From contig JBANSL010000018.1 of assembly GCA_037127255.1 (NCBI GenBank), forward strand, positions 22,727,175 to 22,791,174: a stretch of DNA of 64,000 nt, read 5' to 3'. Source of the DNA: Persicaria tinctoria. Taxonomy: Eukaryota; Streptophyta; Magnoliopsida; Caryophyllales; Polygonaceae. Below, piece by piece: positions 33,620-46,990 of the stretch. Position numbers and translations under genes: made by a program. Numbering within the stretch: the first letter of the stretch is position 1; each line of letters starts with the position of its first letter. The notes beneath the pieces were generated by a model. That model saw only the letters and a program-made list of their open reading frames with translations, had not been told where the DNA came from and ran no database searches.

Positions 33620-33691
33620 TAGCCTATGCGGGATTTGAACCCGCATCTTTGTGCTTAGGCACATTGCTCTACCATTTTGAGCTAATAGGCT
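33620..33691 (-). ncRNA. tRNA-like sequence (probably non-functional), inverse partner
   Basis: On the minus strand the acceptor AGCCTAT/ATAGGCT pairs perfectly, the D arm GCTC/GAGC is intact, and the T arm GCGGG-TTCAAAT-CCCGC is perfect. The anticodon loop is again one base short (GTG-CCTAAG-CAC). The shared ACAAAGATG variable region shows that it and the 32814 copy are homologous, not independent tRNA genes. Confidence 0.6.
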
Positions 33692-34488
33692 TTAGTGCAA
33701 AAACTTCAAAAGGATGAAGTAGAACAATGTGGAAAAGAGCTTATATCTAAATCCTCGTTTACCAACCAAACAGATCTGTAACATCCAGGTGGGGACACAA
33801 GCTCCATTTAGTTCCATAACATACAAATACTGGGGATTTTTTAGCATCAACGCATCTTTGAAGCCTAAAGGCATTGATATGTAGGTTTGGAACTGATAGA
33901 CAAGTGATGATCAGTTCATTCAACAACAAAAACTTTCATATCCAGAACCTTTCCTTAGGATCGAAATCACTAGGTTTAACATCTCTCTTTATAGATGAAT
34001 GCTTCCCAACGAAGTACCTGAAATCCAACGACATAAACTTTTTGCAACTAATTATTAGTATATAATAGTAGATAGTGTCATCTTGTAGAGAGCGGATTTC
34101 AATATAATGTTTAACATAGTATTCTTAGTTACAATGTTATTTACCATTTATATTTAAGTAGGTGATAAGTATCGCTATTCATGGAGAGTGCTTATCCAGT
34201 TAGGAATTGAGGCTACTATATATGTCCATGCATGTAATTAAAGTTTACTTTAGGGTTTGTTTGCAGAGAGTTATTGTACACTATATGATCATTATCAAGC
34301 TTTAATACCTTATAAACGCACATTATACATTATTCAACGGACGTTTGTTTTAGCAGGTCATTATAGCTCTAGAAATCTTGTTAGACTGTCAACACCTTAC
34401 ATCACAATATCTAAACTGAAGTTTCCCTGTGAAACAACCACATGGGTATACTGTAGTTGTAGTAAGACACAAAAGTTCAAAAGAGAAC
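33692..34488. other. Spacer with weak exon-like scraps
   Basis: On the minus strand, 34004-33925 follows a TTTCAG acceptor-like site and reads [20 protein letters not shown] then KERFWI and a stop; 33880-33775 reads RLQRCVDAKKSPVFVCYGTK. Neither is recognised. They may be 3' exons of a decayed minus-strand gene, possibly the transporter relic to the right. Confidence 0.25.
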
Positions 34489-35160
34489 CTGAGAAGCAGG
34501 TGCATTATCATCAATGAACGGTGTCGCAAGACTGATCGATGAATGAAGGCTCGCCGATACCTACAAGTCTGGAGCCCCCAAATCAAAATTAAAACAAAAG
34601 ACACGCCTACTGGGACACCACATCTATCTGGAGGATCTCCGAAGAAAATATTATCTCTACAAACATGTCAGAAAACAGCGAGCACCATATCTGCTCATAC
34701 TATCAGAAGTTTTGGATCTTTGGAAATGCACTACCTAATAATCATATGCTTCATCAAAGGACAAAGGTTTGTTCACTTTGTGACTTTAAAGAAATTCCAC
34801 CGATATGGCGATATACTCCCAATAGCACGGTAAATACTTGCAGATTTTCATGTTTGAGATAACGCCTTGGCTTCTTATTTGAAGGATTGGAAATCTTCTT
34901 TTATTTTAAAACAAGTTTGTTCATGAGATAAATTTATCTTGCAAATTCATATATAATAGGTTTACAAAAATGTCACAAGACCGTTATGGCATTATTCATA
35001 TAAAACCAAAGTGTAGTTTTCCATCATTGTATTTTAGCAAGAAAGAGAGAAAGTGCATACCTTTTTGCTAGATAAGCAAAAAATTGGAGAAGCCAAGCAG
35101 ACCAACCATGAATGCAGATGCTAATACACCGTCTTCAAAGTTGCTCAAGTTGAATTCCCC
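34489..35160 (-). pseudogene. SPINSTER-like (SPNS) sphingolipid transporter, relic exons
   Basis: Exon 35160-35061, bounded by AG and GT in the minus sense, encodes GEFNLSNFEDGVLASAFMVG plus LL. It then shifts frame where the family reads VASPIFASLAKR; small indels in a T-run break it. A second block 34564-34489 encodes VGIGEPSF then, after one extra base, ISLATPFIDDNAPASQ followed by GT. Both match plant spinster homologues of the major facilitator superfamily. Other exons were not found. Frameshifts make it non-functional. Confidence 0.75.
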
Positions 35161-35297
35161 CTAAAAAGAAAACAAGGTCAATAGATATTTAGCAAGAACT
35201 AGTGTAATACCCGTGCCTTGAAAGCACGTAATTTTGATTTATTTTAAATGGGTGATGATAAGTTCACCGCTAATTTTTACTATTTACACCGCAAAGC

Positions 35298-35549
35298 CAC
35301 CGCATCCCTATGCGGTGACTTAATCAAATTTTAGCCCGACCTACCGCATGTACATGCGATGGGTCTGTTGACCGTATAACTATCCACCGCATGTACATGC
35401 GGTGGGTTAGGCTAAAACGGAGTCCGTTATACGAGAAACCGCTTGGGTCGAAGTTATCCGAAACCCACCGCATACCCATGCGGTGGGTTTTAAAATATTT
35501 AAAATATTTAAAAGTTGGGTCGAAGATACCGCATCTCCATGCGGTATCT
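35298..35549. repeat. Cluster of five hairpins with core CCGCAT-N(3-4)-ATGCGG
   Basis: Hairpins lie at 35298-35317, 35342-35362, 35384-35406, 35461-35490 and 35525-35549. The CCGCAT/ATGCGG core is constant apart from one arm base in the second, but the outer stems differ and still pair: CACC/GGTG, CCACC/GGTGG, AAACCCACC/GGTGGGTTT and AGATACC/GGTATCT. The longest has 13-bp arms around ACCC. Confidence 0.9.
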
Positions 35550-35720
35550 TTTTTACCGTTGTGGAATAACCAGAATATAGGTAGTGGAATCATATCGAAT
35601 GGAAACCAAAATATAGGTACCGGTTTGTAAATGTAGTGGAATAACTTAGGTTCTGAATTAGAGCAGACGGAAACCATGAATGTGTGACGTAATATATATG
35701 TACTGTTTGCATGCTGGCAG

Positions 35721-38700
35721 CTACTATTGGAGGAGCAGGATGATCCGATGCCGGAAGACGGTGAGGACGATCAGGCCCGTAACCAGGAGTACCGCGATTA
35801 CACTCCCGAATTTGCTACATCCCAGACGTGGACCAATCGCGATGATCTCCTACAACACTGTCGTGACACAGCATTAAAGCTTAATATGGTTTTGACAATC
35901 AAACGTTCTTGGGGGAGCACTCCTACAAGGCGTGGGAGTCTATTGCTCGCATGTGAGAAGTACGGCCAGTACACTCCCCGTAAGAGACCGCGAGTAGCCG
36001 GAGATGATGCAAGCGGGAACACGCGCAGAGCTGTTTCGAAGATAGAGGGATGTCCGTTTGCATTGTCTGGTGTGGAGTTCAAACGGGGCGAATGGGGCCT
36101 GGACGTTCTTCATGGCAAGCACAACCATCAACTCCCCGGTGCATTGGACGGTCACCCGTACGTCGGACGGATGGATACAGAGGAAAGAGACACTACGTTG
36201 GCCATTACCGTCGCTGGTACCCCACCAAAACCGATTTTAGCTACATTGAAAATGACAGCTGACGCACGACAGAAGTTGAACTTCACATCGCAGCGTCAAG
36301 TGTACAATGCGAGAGCAAAGTTTAAAGCTGAAGCGAGAGGAGATCGAACAGTCTCTTAGGAAGCACTCCACATTTTGCGGAAGAAGGGTTACTTCTACTC
36401 TACGAGGAGATCCCCTGACGATCCCAACAAGCTTCAAGATCTATTCATCGCCCATACAGACGCTCGCCATCTTCTACCCATGTTTCCATACGTCGTCCTC
36501 ATCGATAGTACATACCGGACGGATGCGTACGTTAATATCTACACTTATTCTTTTACCCCTTCCCACCAGGGTATGCGAACTCAAATAATTCATTGTGCAG
36601 GTACGGGATCCCTTTGTGTGAGTTCGTTGGATTTACTTGCACAAAGAAGAACTTCGTCATCGAGTTCTGCTTCATGTCGCACGAGATCACAAATACGTAC
36701 ATTTGGGTGTTGGGGCAGCTCGTTTACCTCATGCGAGGTAATCTTCCTAACGTTGTTGTCACTGATCGAGAGTTGGGGTTGATTGCGGCGCTACGAGAAG
36801 TTCTTCCCAATGTCAGGCATATGTTGTGCACAGTTCACGTCCTCCGACGATATGAAGAAGCTGTTTTCCAAAAGTCAAAGAATCTTGATGTTGCTAGGCG
36901 GTTCAAGAACGCATGTGTTGGCCTGTTCCAATCTAGATCGGTTGAAACTTTTGCCGCTAGAAGGAGGGGTATGCATGCAGAGTGGGGGCATATCGAAGGG
37001 CTTATGTCCTATTTGGAGGCGACGTGGTTACGAGATTACTCGGAGAATATAGTTCGTGCATGGACAGACGCAATCCAGCATTTTGGTACGACCACGACGA
37101 ACAGGTGCACCTACGTTTTCATTATAAAATTCATTATACACGTAATTTGTTTACATATAACGATCTTCACCTGCGAGTCTCACTTATCTTGTAGGGTTGA
37201 GGCTGCTCATTCTGTGTTGAAAAAGACCTTAAACTCTGCGGTCGGTGATTTCACTCACGTGATAAACACAATCGAACTGATGATGGCAGATCAAATAAGT
37301 GAGGTGAAGAATACATTGGGGAGAGCGAACAACACATGGCCTACAGACTCCCACGGCCTATGGAATTTCGATCGAATTCGGAATATTGTGTCGAAGGAAT
37401 GTTTCAACCTGTTGTTCGAAATCTACACAAAGATGGAAGCCGAGCCACCTTCGCAACCATGCAGAGATGCATACTGGAGGGACGTCTACGATCTTCCATG
37501 CACACATGACATGCAAGCTTGTCGAGACACGCAGATACCCATCAGACCATCCCAGATTCATATTTTTTGGAAGCAATTGGATTTCAAGAGGCCTCATGTT
37601 GACAACGTCCAGGATAACACTCCCCTCAGCAGAGCTGATGTGGACATGTCGCGCATGATTAGTTTGTTCCAGAACGGAGCTATGGACGAGGATACTCGTT
37701 GGAGAATCGCGTCGGCATTCAACGACGGGGATCGTCCCTCCCATACACCGTTGACCACCCCTGACTCGGAGGACCGTAGACCGCCCGGGAGACCAAGGAC
37801 TCGCCACCCCGGCCTGTCAGACGAACCCTCTACCTTGGGAACGTGAGCGTGCTCGGGCTCAACGTCGGGCAGATAGACATGCGACCACTGGATCCGCACG
37901 AGGGCGAGGCCGAGGTCGGGGTCAACCGGCATCAAACGAAAAAGATGACGTGGAAGGTAATGAGGAGGCCACTAGGTCCAACGTCATTGCCATCGAGGAC
38001 CCTCCTAGGGGCCTAGGAGTAGGCAGAGGACGGGGTCGTGGAAGGGGACGTGGACGAGGTCGATCAGCGTCGGAGCCAGCTCTGAATATTGTAGGTGACA
38101 TTCCAACACCAGCACCGGATACGCTTCCACCACATAATCTACCTCGAGTAGATTTCAATTGAGGCACTGGCAACATCGACGAATTCATGATTACTTTCGT
38201 ACGAGCCGTCACAAATGTTGCAGGTGATGGTCACTGTGGGTATAGGTCTTTTGCTTGTCTTCTGAACTTGGGACAAGACGCATGGCCTCGAGTTCGACGA
38301 GAGCTGGCCGTTGAGTTGCAGCTGCATTCAGATTGGTACCATTACTATCATGCCTTAGATGAGCTCATCATGAGGGTCAACTATTTCGGCACGTGTCATG
38401 ATGCTACGTATTGGATGGAGATTCCGATCATGGGCGAGGTATTTGCCACGCTTCACCAGCGTCCTTTGGTGATTTTGTCACAGATGATGCCTATGTTGTG
38501 CCTACCTCTGTACGCCACCGGTGGCCCGTCAGTACCGGCCTATGAGGAGCTAGATGGAATAGCTTTAGTCGGCAACAACAACCATTTCGTTCCGGTATGT
38601 TTCGTATTTCATATTCATTAATTTGTTACTGTTTTGTTTCTCTTTTCTGATGTCAATATTCACCTTGTATTCACAGATTTGGTTGTTGCCTGGTTCACCT

Positions 38701-38835
38701 CTTCCTCCAGTTTACGTCACATGGACACGGCATCACGATCGCACTGTCGACGGTTGGGAAGAGCAGTTTGCAGCGAGGATTGCACGATGTAGAGCTTACC
38801 GCCGTCGTGATGGTGGCCGTCCCCTACCGTATTAG
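35721..38835 (+). pseudogene. MULE transposase with C-terminal OTU protease domain, broken
   Basis: Exons: 35721-36526, 36601-37104, 37195 to about 38594, and 38677-38835, with GT/AG introns. Order of domains: FAR1/MuDR-type N-terminus (GCPFAL, HGKHNHQ, LDGHPYVGR); MULE catalytic core (VVLIDSTYRTD, VVVTDRELGL, CTVHVLRR, VEAAHSVLKK with the likely third acidic residue); SWIM-type zinc site (DLPCTHDMQACRD); a GRGRGR linker; and an OTU cysteine protease domain (GDGHCGYRSFA, NNNHFVPV). Breaks: TAG at 36357-36359, a +1 shift at about 37790-37840, and TGA at 38160-38162. MULE transposase moves Mutator-like elements; OTU domains are deubiquitinases. TIRs were not located. Confidence 0.88.
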
Positions 38836-40042
38836 CACTTTCCACTTTCTGGTGTCATTTTTCGAATTTCATATGTTCAATTGGGTTGTATCTTTGTCTA
38901 TTCCATTTGACAAACTATTTTTCGAACTCCATATTTTCGTCATCGAGGATATTTATCGCACTTTTGTTTTAATCAATGCTGATGCAATATCATCTTTCTT
39001 TTGAATTCAACATATGAGTTTTTTCAGATCACGACATTTATTACAAGTTAATTCCACTGTATTAGGATTATACCGCAGATGTCCCTATAAGTAATGCTTG
39101 TAATGTAAGTCTTAAATAACTTTTAAAATAAGTAAACTGTAAAAAAAAATTGCCTCTAAGTGATTTTTATAATTAACTTTTGAAATCGAATATTCTCAAA
39201 TTAATTATTTTTATTTTGACAATTGAATTAAATATTCTTATTAATTCTTGAGTTATCACATTTCAATATATTAGTCAAATTATTTATATACAAATATAAA
39301 TATAAGATTATGTAAACATTTGATATTTCAAATATATTTTTTATTTTTAGATATTCTAATTAATTGTTTTTTTAAAAAGGTTACATAACAAATTATGGAT
39401 AAGACTTGTATAAATATGTGGACCAAATTAATATATGGCTTCTGATCATCATGGTTAGAGCTGGCAAAATCTGATCCGATCGACCCGAGAAACCTGGCTG
39501 ACTCACCGAACCCAGACCCAACCGAAACCCAAAAATTCAGAATCATTTGTAACCCGAACCTGAGACCGAGCCCGACCTGAATCTGACTCGACTCGAAATA
39601 GATTTGAATACAAACAAAACCGACCCGACCCAAACTAGATCCGATTCTCAACCAACCCGACATTCGGAATGATAGTATCCAAAATTGTGGTCCTAATAAA
39701 TATATAATATTATTGATATGAAAAGTCGTGATATTAATGAAATAATGATATAAAAGACCACACAGAATGATAATATTCAAAATTGTGATCCGATGTATAT
39801 CAATGTACATAATCTTTTCTATGAAAAAAGAAAATAAATATATTTAAAATAGATCACAAATTGATATAAGCATATCAATTTAAATAATCTTCGTATGAAA
39901 AATAGGAAACAAATATATGTCAAATAGGAAACAAATAATTGTAGCAATAATATTGACCAATAAGAAAATATCATTTGAATAAAAAAACCAACTTTAAATG
40001 TGGGCGTGACACGTCAGCAAAATGCTAGCAGAATTAGTAATA
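38836..40042. other. AT-rich spacer with a lone hAT-like end
   Basis: At 39452-39680, TTAGAGCTGGCAAA begins a stretch rich in ACCCGA and CCGACCC, resembling a hAT terminus; no inverted partner was found. The rest is AT-rich and non-coding. Confidence 0.35.
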
Positions 40043-41507
40043 CTAGTCTTATTACCCGCGATCTTCGCGGCCGGTTTCTTCATAAAATTTTATATTATTT
40101 TATTATATTTATTACAGATTGAAATAAATTTGACTTAAAAGCTAGGGTATATCTGTATATGTAAACTTGAATCTTTTAAGTTTAATTATTTTATAAAATT
40201 TATTTCTTTATGATATTTCATATTTTTTTTCTAAATATTCATATTAAAATAAAATTTTGATGAAATATTCATTGCTATTTTAAATCTATATTTTTTGTTT
40301 TAGTTTGGCACATTGACCTTTATTTTTCATCTACGGTTGTATTTCCCTCCTGACTTGACATCCCTTTTCGTGTTAATTTATGTATATTTAATCAATTTTT
40401 AATGCGTAAGTATATAATTTAGTAAGTATTTGTTGATAATTTTTTTAATAATAAATCTTCTAACATTCTAAGATATCTTTTAAGATATGGTTAATAAACT
40501 TTTAAATATTTATATTATTTATATATTTTTAATAATAATTAATGATAGTTATCAATTAAAGTTATATTTCATTAGGTAATACGATCCTCCTTATTCTTTC
40601 TATTAGTGTTTGAAAAGATTCAAAGTTTCATGAGATGAAATTTTATCCCTTAATTAGTTCTAAATAGTTAAAATAATCATTGTTGGTTCAAATTATATGT
40701 TCTAGTTATGATTGATAAAATGATATTATTATAGGATTTTTTTATAGTTTATTTTTTGTTTGATATTAGATTGAATATTATTAATTAATTATTCAAAAGG
40801 TAACGTGGAAATTGTTATCGGATCAAATTAAGGACTGCCCCTCAAATTATATTAATTACTAATTCATATGAATTGAAAATTTTTAAGTAGTAATACGTAG
40901 AGAGTTTGGTAGGATAAAAAAAATGATTTAACATATACTACGTATCCTTTTATTTATATATAAAAATAATTAAGGCCATAACTACCATTTTATAAAATAA
41001 ACATTTATTTAGCAACTATAATGATATGGAAATATTATATAAAAACTTTTAAGATTTAAAACTTAATGCTATTGGTGAAGTCACATTAATTATATTATTT
41101 TCTATAGTAATATTGATTATTAAACGCAGATTGTAAATCTCCTTATATATTAAATAAATACTTGGGAAAAAGTTATCATAAACTAACACAACAAATCTTA
41201 ATGACTAAAAGATAAGTAACTCAAGATAAAATATTTAAAAACTAACTTAAGGTAAAATGATAAGATTTGTAAGATAAGGGGTTGAATATTTACAATAAAA
41301 ATTAATTTAATCATTAATTAAAATGGACACATGGGATGACACACGTATAAATAGATGGGGTTATCATCTAACGTGGCTAAAATTTATTGGATCATCGTTA
41401 ATTGACGTGTCAAAAAACTCGGCCAGATTGCACCACAAAACGACACGTGAGCGAATCGCACCAGAGCCCGCCACATAGGATTTCAACGCCTCTGTTTTAG
41501 TATTATA
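40043..41507 (-). mobile_element. Helitron (b), ~1.47 kb, non-autonomous
   Basis: In the element sense the 3' end is a CCGCGA-AGA-TCGCGG hairpin (40056-40070), then GTAATAAGA and CTAG, followed by T. The 5' end near 41507 begins TATAATACTAAAACAGAGG and contains CACGTGTC-type sequence (ACACGTGAGCGAATCGCACC on the plus strand at about 41443). Both are characteristic of plant non-autonomous Helitrons. There is no RepHel coding sequence and no target duplication, as expected. Confidence 0.68.
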
Positions 41508-42935
<1,428 letters not shown>

Positions 42936-45240
42936 GAAAAAAGTATATTCATCTATAAACAAAATTGATAACCTACATTTTATGATAATTTTTATATAGT
43001 TTAATAAAAAAATTAAATAATATCATAGAATTATTTTTCAAATGAAATTAAAACTCCATCATTAATTAACAATCATAAATTTCTAACAAACAAATTGAAT
43101 AGATAAAGAATAACTACAAATTAAGTAGAAACAAATCTAATTTGAGCGAGAAAATAAACATGTAATTGAATTGTTTGCCCTCCTAACATACATAAGATCA
43201 ATCATATAATCTAAAAAATCTCTAATCCTAGATACCACCTTCGTCAAAATAAAACTCACACTTTGATCAAATGGGTTTTTTTTATTCTCTTGAGCATATT
43301 GAAGTTTCATAATTAAGTAAAAAAAACCACTTGGCTCGCCTAAAACCTATTGTATACTCAATTTAAAAATAAAAAATTAATCACGTAAAAAATAATCAAA
43401 TATTATTGTTCTTATAACCAATTAGAAATTTAAAATAAAGTATTTATAGAAAAAAGTACTCTAATTCTTTGGATAATTAAAAAAAATTAGCATCAATAGA
43501 ATATAAGATAGACTTAAAGATTCATATTCATAACCACCTATCAAAATCACAAATAAAATAATTAATTATATCAGTAAAATTATCATATTTTAAACCAATA
43601 ACAAATCAAATACAAAATATTTTCATGTACACTATTACCCTAAAAAATAACTAAAATAATTTATAAATTTAATTTCAACAATTAAAGTTCAAACCTATGA
43701 TATGATATAAATCCTTTTTTTTTTGTGATAGGATAAGAATTCGAAGGTCATATATTCCTGATATAACTCATCTATGGTTATGTGTATATATATAATAAAT
43801 AAGATATACTATACATAAATGTGGATATATAATATCCTAAATAGGTAAATCTATATATAGGCCATTCGGATGGTTTTTTTCAAGTGAATAATTATTTACC
43901 ATAAATAACAATTATTTTCTAAATTAATTCTGAACAGAAATAAAGGAAAAATAGTTGGAAAATTTTTTGACACGTGGCACACTATTATTAAGAGTAAAAA
44001 AAAGGCTGGAAAAAATGCAAGGAGAGCGCGACACGTGTCCTAAATAGCTTCTACTTTAGTATTGTTTATGATGATAAGATAAGATATCAAATATCAATAA
44101 TATCTTTCAAACTTATCTAAATATCGATCATCTAAATATCACATAATCAATGGATATTTTTCAAAAACAATAATAAGAATAATAAAAAAAAAGTGTTACA
44201 TTGATATGCATGTTTTTCAAATGTAAACATATTAAAGTTCTCAAAAGAAAATATAAATAAATAGATAAATGTATTTCAATCATATTTTTCTATATATACT
44301 TGATACTTCATCCAAAAATTACAATTTTTATGGTTAGGAAATCTTATATTTTTTTGTAAAAAAATTATATACTGCCAAAATGAACAATAAAAAAAATTAA
44401 ATGAGTGCATTAAAAAAAATTTATATATAAAAAATGTCAAAAATAGATACCAATTATATATTTGAAATTATAGGATTCTTCACTTAAAAAAGGATTCTTC
44501 TAGTATTGAAATCTTAATTTTTTTTAAAAATTAAATATAGTAAATGAATAATAAAAAAAATCCCATTAGTAGATTATATATATTAATTGATTATTTCAAA
44601 ACTATGTCAAAAAAGTTACCAATTATGACAGATATGGGTGTATATTGAAATAAAGAAATAAAAGTTAAATATGTGACAATATAGGATACTTCAACAAAAA
44701 AAACATACGTTTTTTCTACTATTGAAAATTTAATATTTTATATTGTAAATGGAGATCGTAAAAAAAGAGTGCATTATAATATACTCCGTACTATTTAATT
44801 GCTTATTTCAAAACTATGTCAAAAAATTTACCAATTATAAAAGATGTGTATAGACAAATACGTCACTTATGCATTGAAATATTTAGATTTTAAAAGAAAA
44901 ACAATTACATGTGATATGTGGATAAAAAATTAAATTGAGTGGATTCTAATATACTAATCCTTATTTTAAAATAATGTGAAAAAAGTTACCAATTGTATAA
45001 AGATATGTATACAAAAATATTAAAATTGAGAAATAAAAGTTAAATATGTGGCATAATAGTCTAAATATGGCAAAAGCAAAATATAATTGGAAACATTTTT
45101 AGGCGGGAAAACTATTAACCAGAGGTCGCCACGTGTCCTAAGTAGTCATTACTTTAGTATTGTTTAGGATTGATTGATTGATGATTGATATTGATTGATG
45201 ATATTGATTGATTGATTAATAGATAGATAGAGTAGATAGA
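42936..45240 (-). repeat. AT-rich spacer with two further Helitron-like 5' ends
   Basis: In minus sense, 44066-43960 and 45170-45085 both contain AAACAATACTAAAGTA, then CTA(T/C)TTAGGACACGTG, the pattern of non-autonomous Helitron 5' termini. Matching CTAG plus hairpin 3' ends were not found between 42.9 and 45.2 kb, so these are truncated copies. GATT/ATTG tandem repeats occupy 45169-45240. There is no gene. Confidence 0.5.
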
Positions 45241-46130
45241 CCTTAAGAGACATTCTAAAAGTCAAATTCCAAGAATGGTGGAAGAAATTAAACAGATCTG
45301 GACTTTCCATAACAGATGACTGGCCAAAATTCCAAATGGGGTAGGATCTAAAGAGGGATGCTGAATGTGTGTTAAGAATCAAGGGTACCTAGATAACCAA
45401 CTCCTACTACCTCTTTGTGTAGAGAACAACTAATATTAGTTCCACGTGGAGCTAGACAATGAAAGTTTTGGGATTTAAACCCTTCTGCTGAAACTCCTAG
45501 GATAAACTAGGCTATTATATGTGATTCTTTAATTCTGAACAACCGGATTAAACAGAATAAAAGAATAACAGGCAATCTACTTATCCCTTCTGAAATCCAA
45601 ATCTAGAATAAGAGTGTGCAAGAATCAATAGAGTAAGCGGTTGAAATAATCCTTACATGACTTCTCAATTTTGTTCATCCTTTAGTCATTGAGCATAGCA
45701 TCAGGGACAAGATAATTCATATCACTGAATATGACAGAACATCCAATTGCTGAGATCATAATATGGAATCTACTTCATTTGCGTCACAGAAACTGATTAG
45801 AAGCAGATAATCAACCCTAATAAGATACATACACTCATTTGACTTCTGAACATCCAAATCTCTAAATAACAGCGTGCAAGATAGAATAATAGGTTTAAGT
45901 AATCCTAAACATGACAGCTCCAATTCGTCCATCTTTTAGCCATTAAACATCAGAGACAATCAGACAAAGACAAGATAATACACAAGAGCAATCAAGAGGA
46001 GGTACGAAGGCAGTTTCTACAGGAATCTGTTACCGCAACCCCGAACTCAAGCAATTTATTATAGTTGTTTAATGTAAAACTATAGATAATTAGATCCAAT
46101 CTAACATGTATGTACTGTGGTTGATTTTTC
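45241..46130. other. Spacer without recognised features
   Basis: No coding frame, terminal repeat or RNA signature was recognised. An imperfect internal repetition around CTTCTGAAATCCAAATCT (45587) and CTTCTGAACATCCAAATCT (45843) is visible, spaced about 255 bp. Confidence 0.35.
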
Positions 46131-46133
46131 AGG

Positions 46134-46350
46134 TCAGCTTCGTTAATGGAATTTCAATGTGAAAAGTGGGACTCATGTAGATTACATTACAAATCAGATC
46201 ATCCAACATGTTGTGGACTCGGCTAACAAGAAGAAGAAGACTGCCAAATCAAGGCACCCGCAGTTAAGACTCACCTATAGGTTTTTGTCAATGTTCTGAT
46301 TGACAATCCCGCTTTTGATTCCAAAAACAAAGAAACCTTGACCACTCGTC
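46134..46350 (+). pseudogene. DNA topoisomerase II exon relic
   Basis: After an intron-like TGATTTTTCAG, the sequence reads VSFVNGIS, then in a shifted frame THVDYITNQIIQHVVDSANKK, and later VLIDNPAFDSKNKETLTTR. These match consecutive parts of the transducer domain of plant topoisomerase II (family text: VSFVNGI.T..GGTHVDY...NPAFDSQTKETLTT). Several indels and stops are present. Retention of an acceptor site shows it derived from genomic DNA. Confidence 0.85.
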
Positions 46351-46402
46351 CTAATAAGCCTGATTTAATCGAATTGAACCCTTTCAGTGAGCAAAAGGGC
46401 AA

Positions 46403-46860
46403 TCAAGAGGATGCTGAACAGAAGGATGAATGTATGAGTAGAAAGACAATTGAAATTACAAGAAAGTAGAACAGGAGAAGGGACATGAAAGCAAACCTCA
46501 AAGAGCCAAAAGGGAACAGATTCATGAGGATCCAAAAGAAGCAATTCACAGATAATCGCATCGGCGATGAAGTCGTCGATCTCATTTCCCTAGAACAGTA
46601 GGAGCAGATGAAGGGCAAAAAAGATATGGAAGAGAGAGAAGCACCCCAATCGTCTTCGCTTGAGAACTCAATTTCCTCAATTGTCTCCCGTTTCTTCAAA
46701 TTGATGCCCAACAGCGTATCATCCAAGGTGAGAGGAAGAGGATGAAGGAATAGATGTAGATTCGGATGAGGATGGGGATTGTACGTGAGGTAGATGAAGA
46801 GGACGGGGAGAGATCTCCATGGAGGGAAGGATGAAGGAAGAAGATCTGAAAAGTGAAAAC
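46403..46860 (-). other. Unidentified minus-strand coding-like patch
   Basis: A 107-codon frame (46726-46403) opens MDDTLLGINLKKRETIEEIE. An alternative frame over 46590-46490 reads DDFIADAIICELLLLDPHES, equally protein-like, suggesting a frameshifted relic. CT-rich sequence upstream resembles a 5' UTR. No family was recognised. Confidence 0.25.
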
Positions 46861-46864
46861 TGAA

Positions 46865-46990
46865 TCATTCCGGAATGGCTCACTGGAAAGGACAGGTGGT
46901 AGTACGGGTAGTACTAGGTTCTGGTTCGAACCCCGGAATGACCGCTAACTGAAGGGATGTAGAGATGACGGAGAGTGTGTTAATTTTTTT
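46865..46990 (+). mobile_element. tRNA-derived SINE candidate
   Basis: TGGCTCACTGG at 46877 fits a pol III A box and GGTTCGAACCCC at about 46925 is a perfect B box; the ATTCCGG...CCGGAAT pair around them would form an acceptor-like stem. The unit ends in a T-run near 46982-46988. No target duplication was verified. Confidence 0.5.

Larger units (their letters stand above)
35199..40042 (-). mobile_element. Helitron (a), inferred extent, minus orientation
   Basis: The 3' terminus (left edge on this strand) reads, in the element sense, CGTGC-TTTCAAG-GCACG hairpin, then GGTATTACA and CTAG with T outside: the Helitron signature. The right edge is taken at 40042, where the element-sense sequence begins TATTACTAATTC and contains GACACGTC typical of plant Helitron 5' ends. 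The MULE pseudogene and hairpin cluster would then lie inside. The pairing of these two ends is inference; the terminal TC was not seen. Confidence 0.45.

Noticed and set aside
36982..37194. MULE transposase reading straight through 37105-37194
   Set aside because: The 90-bp stretch is open, but it has GT/AG ends and its translation breaks the conserved NR-VEAAHS junction, so it is an intron.
39452..39680. Complete hAT element
   Set aside because: Only one hAT-like end was found, with no inverted partner or target duplication.
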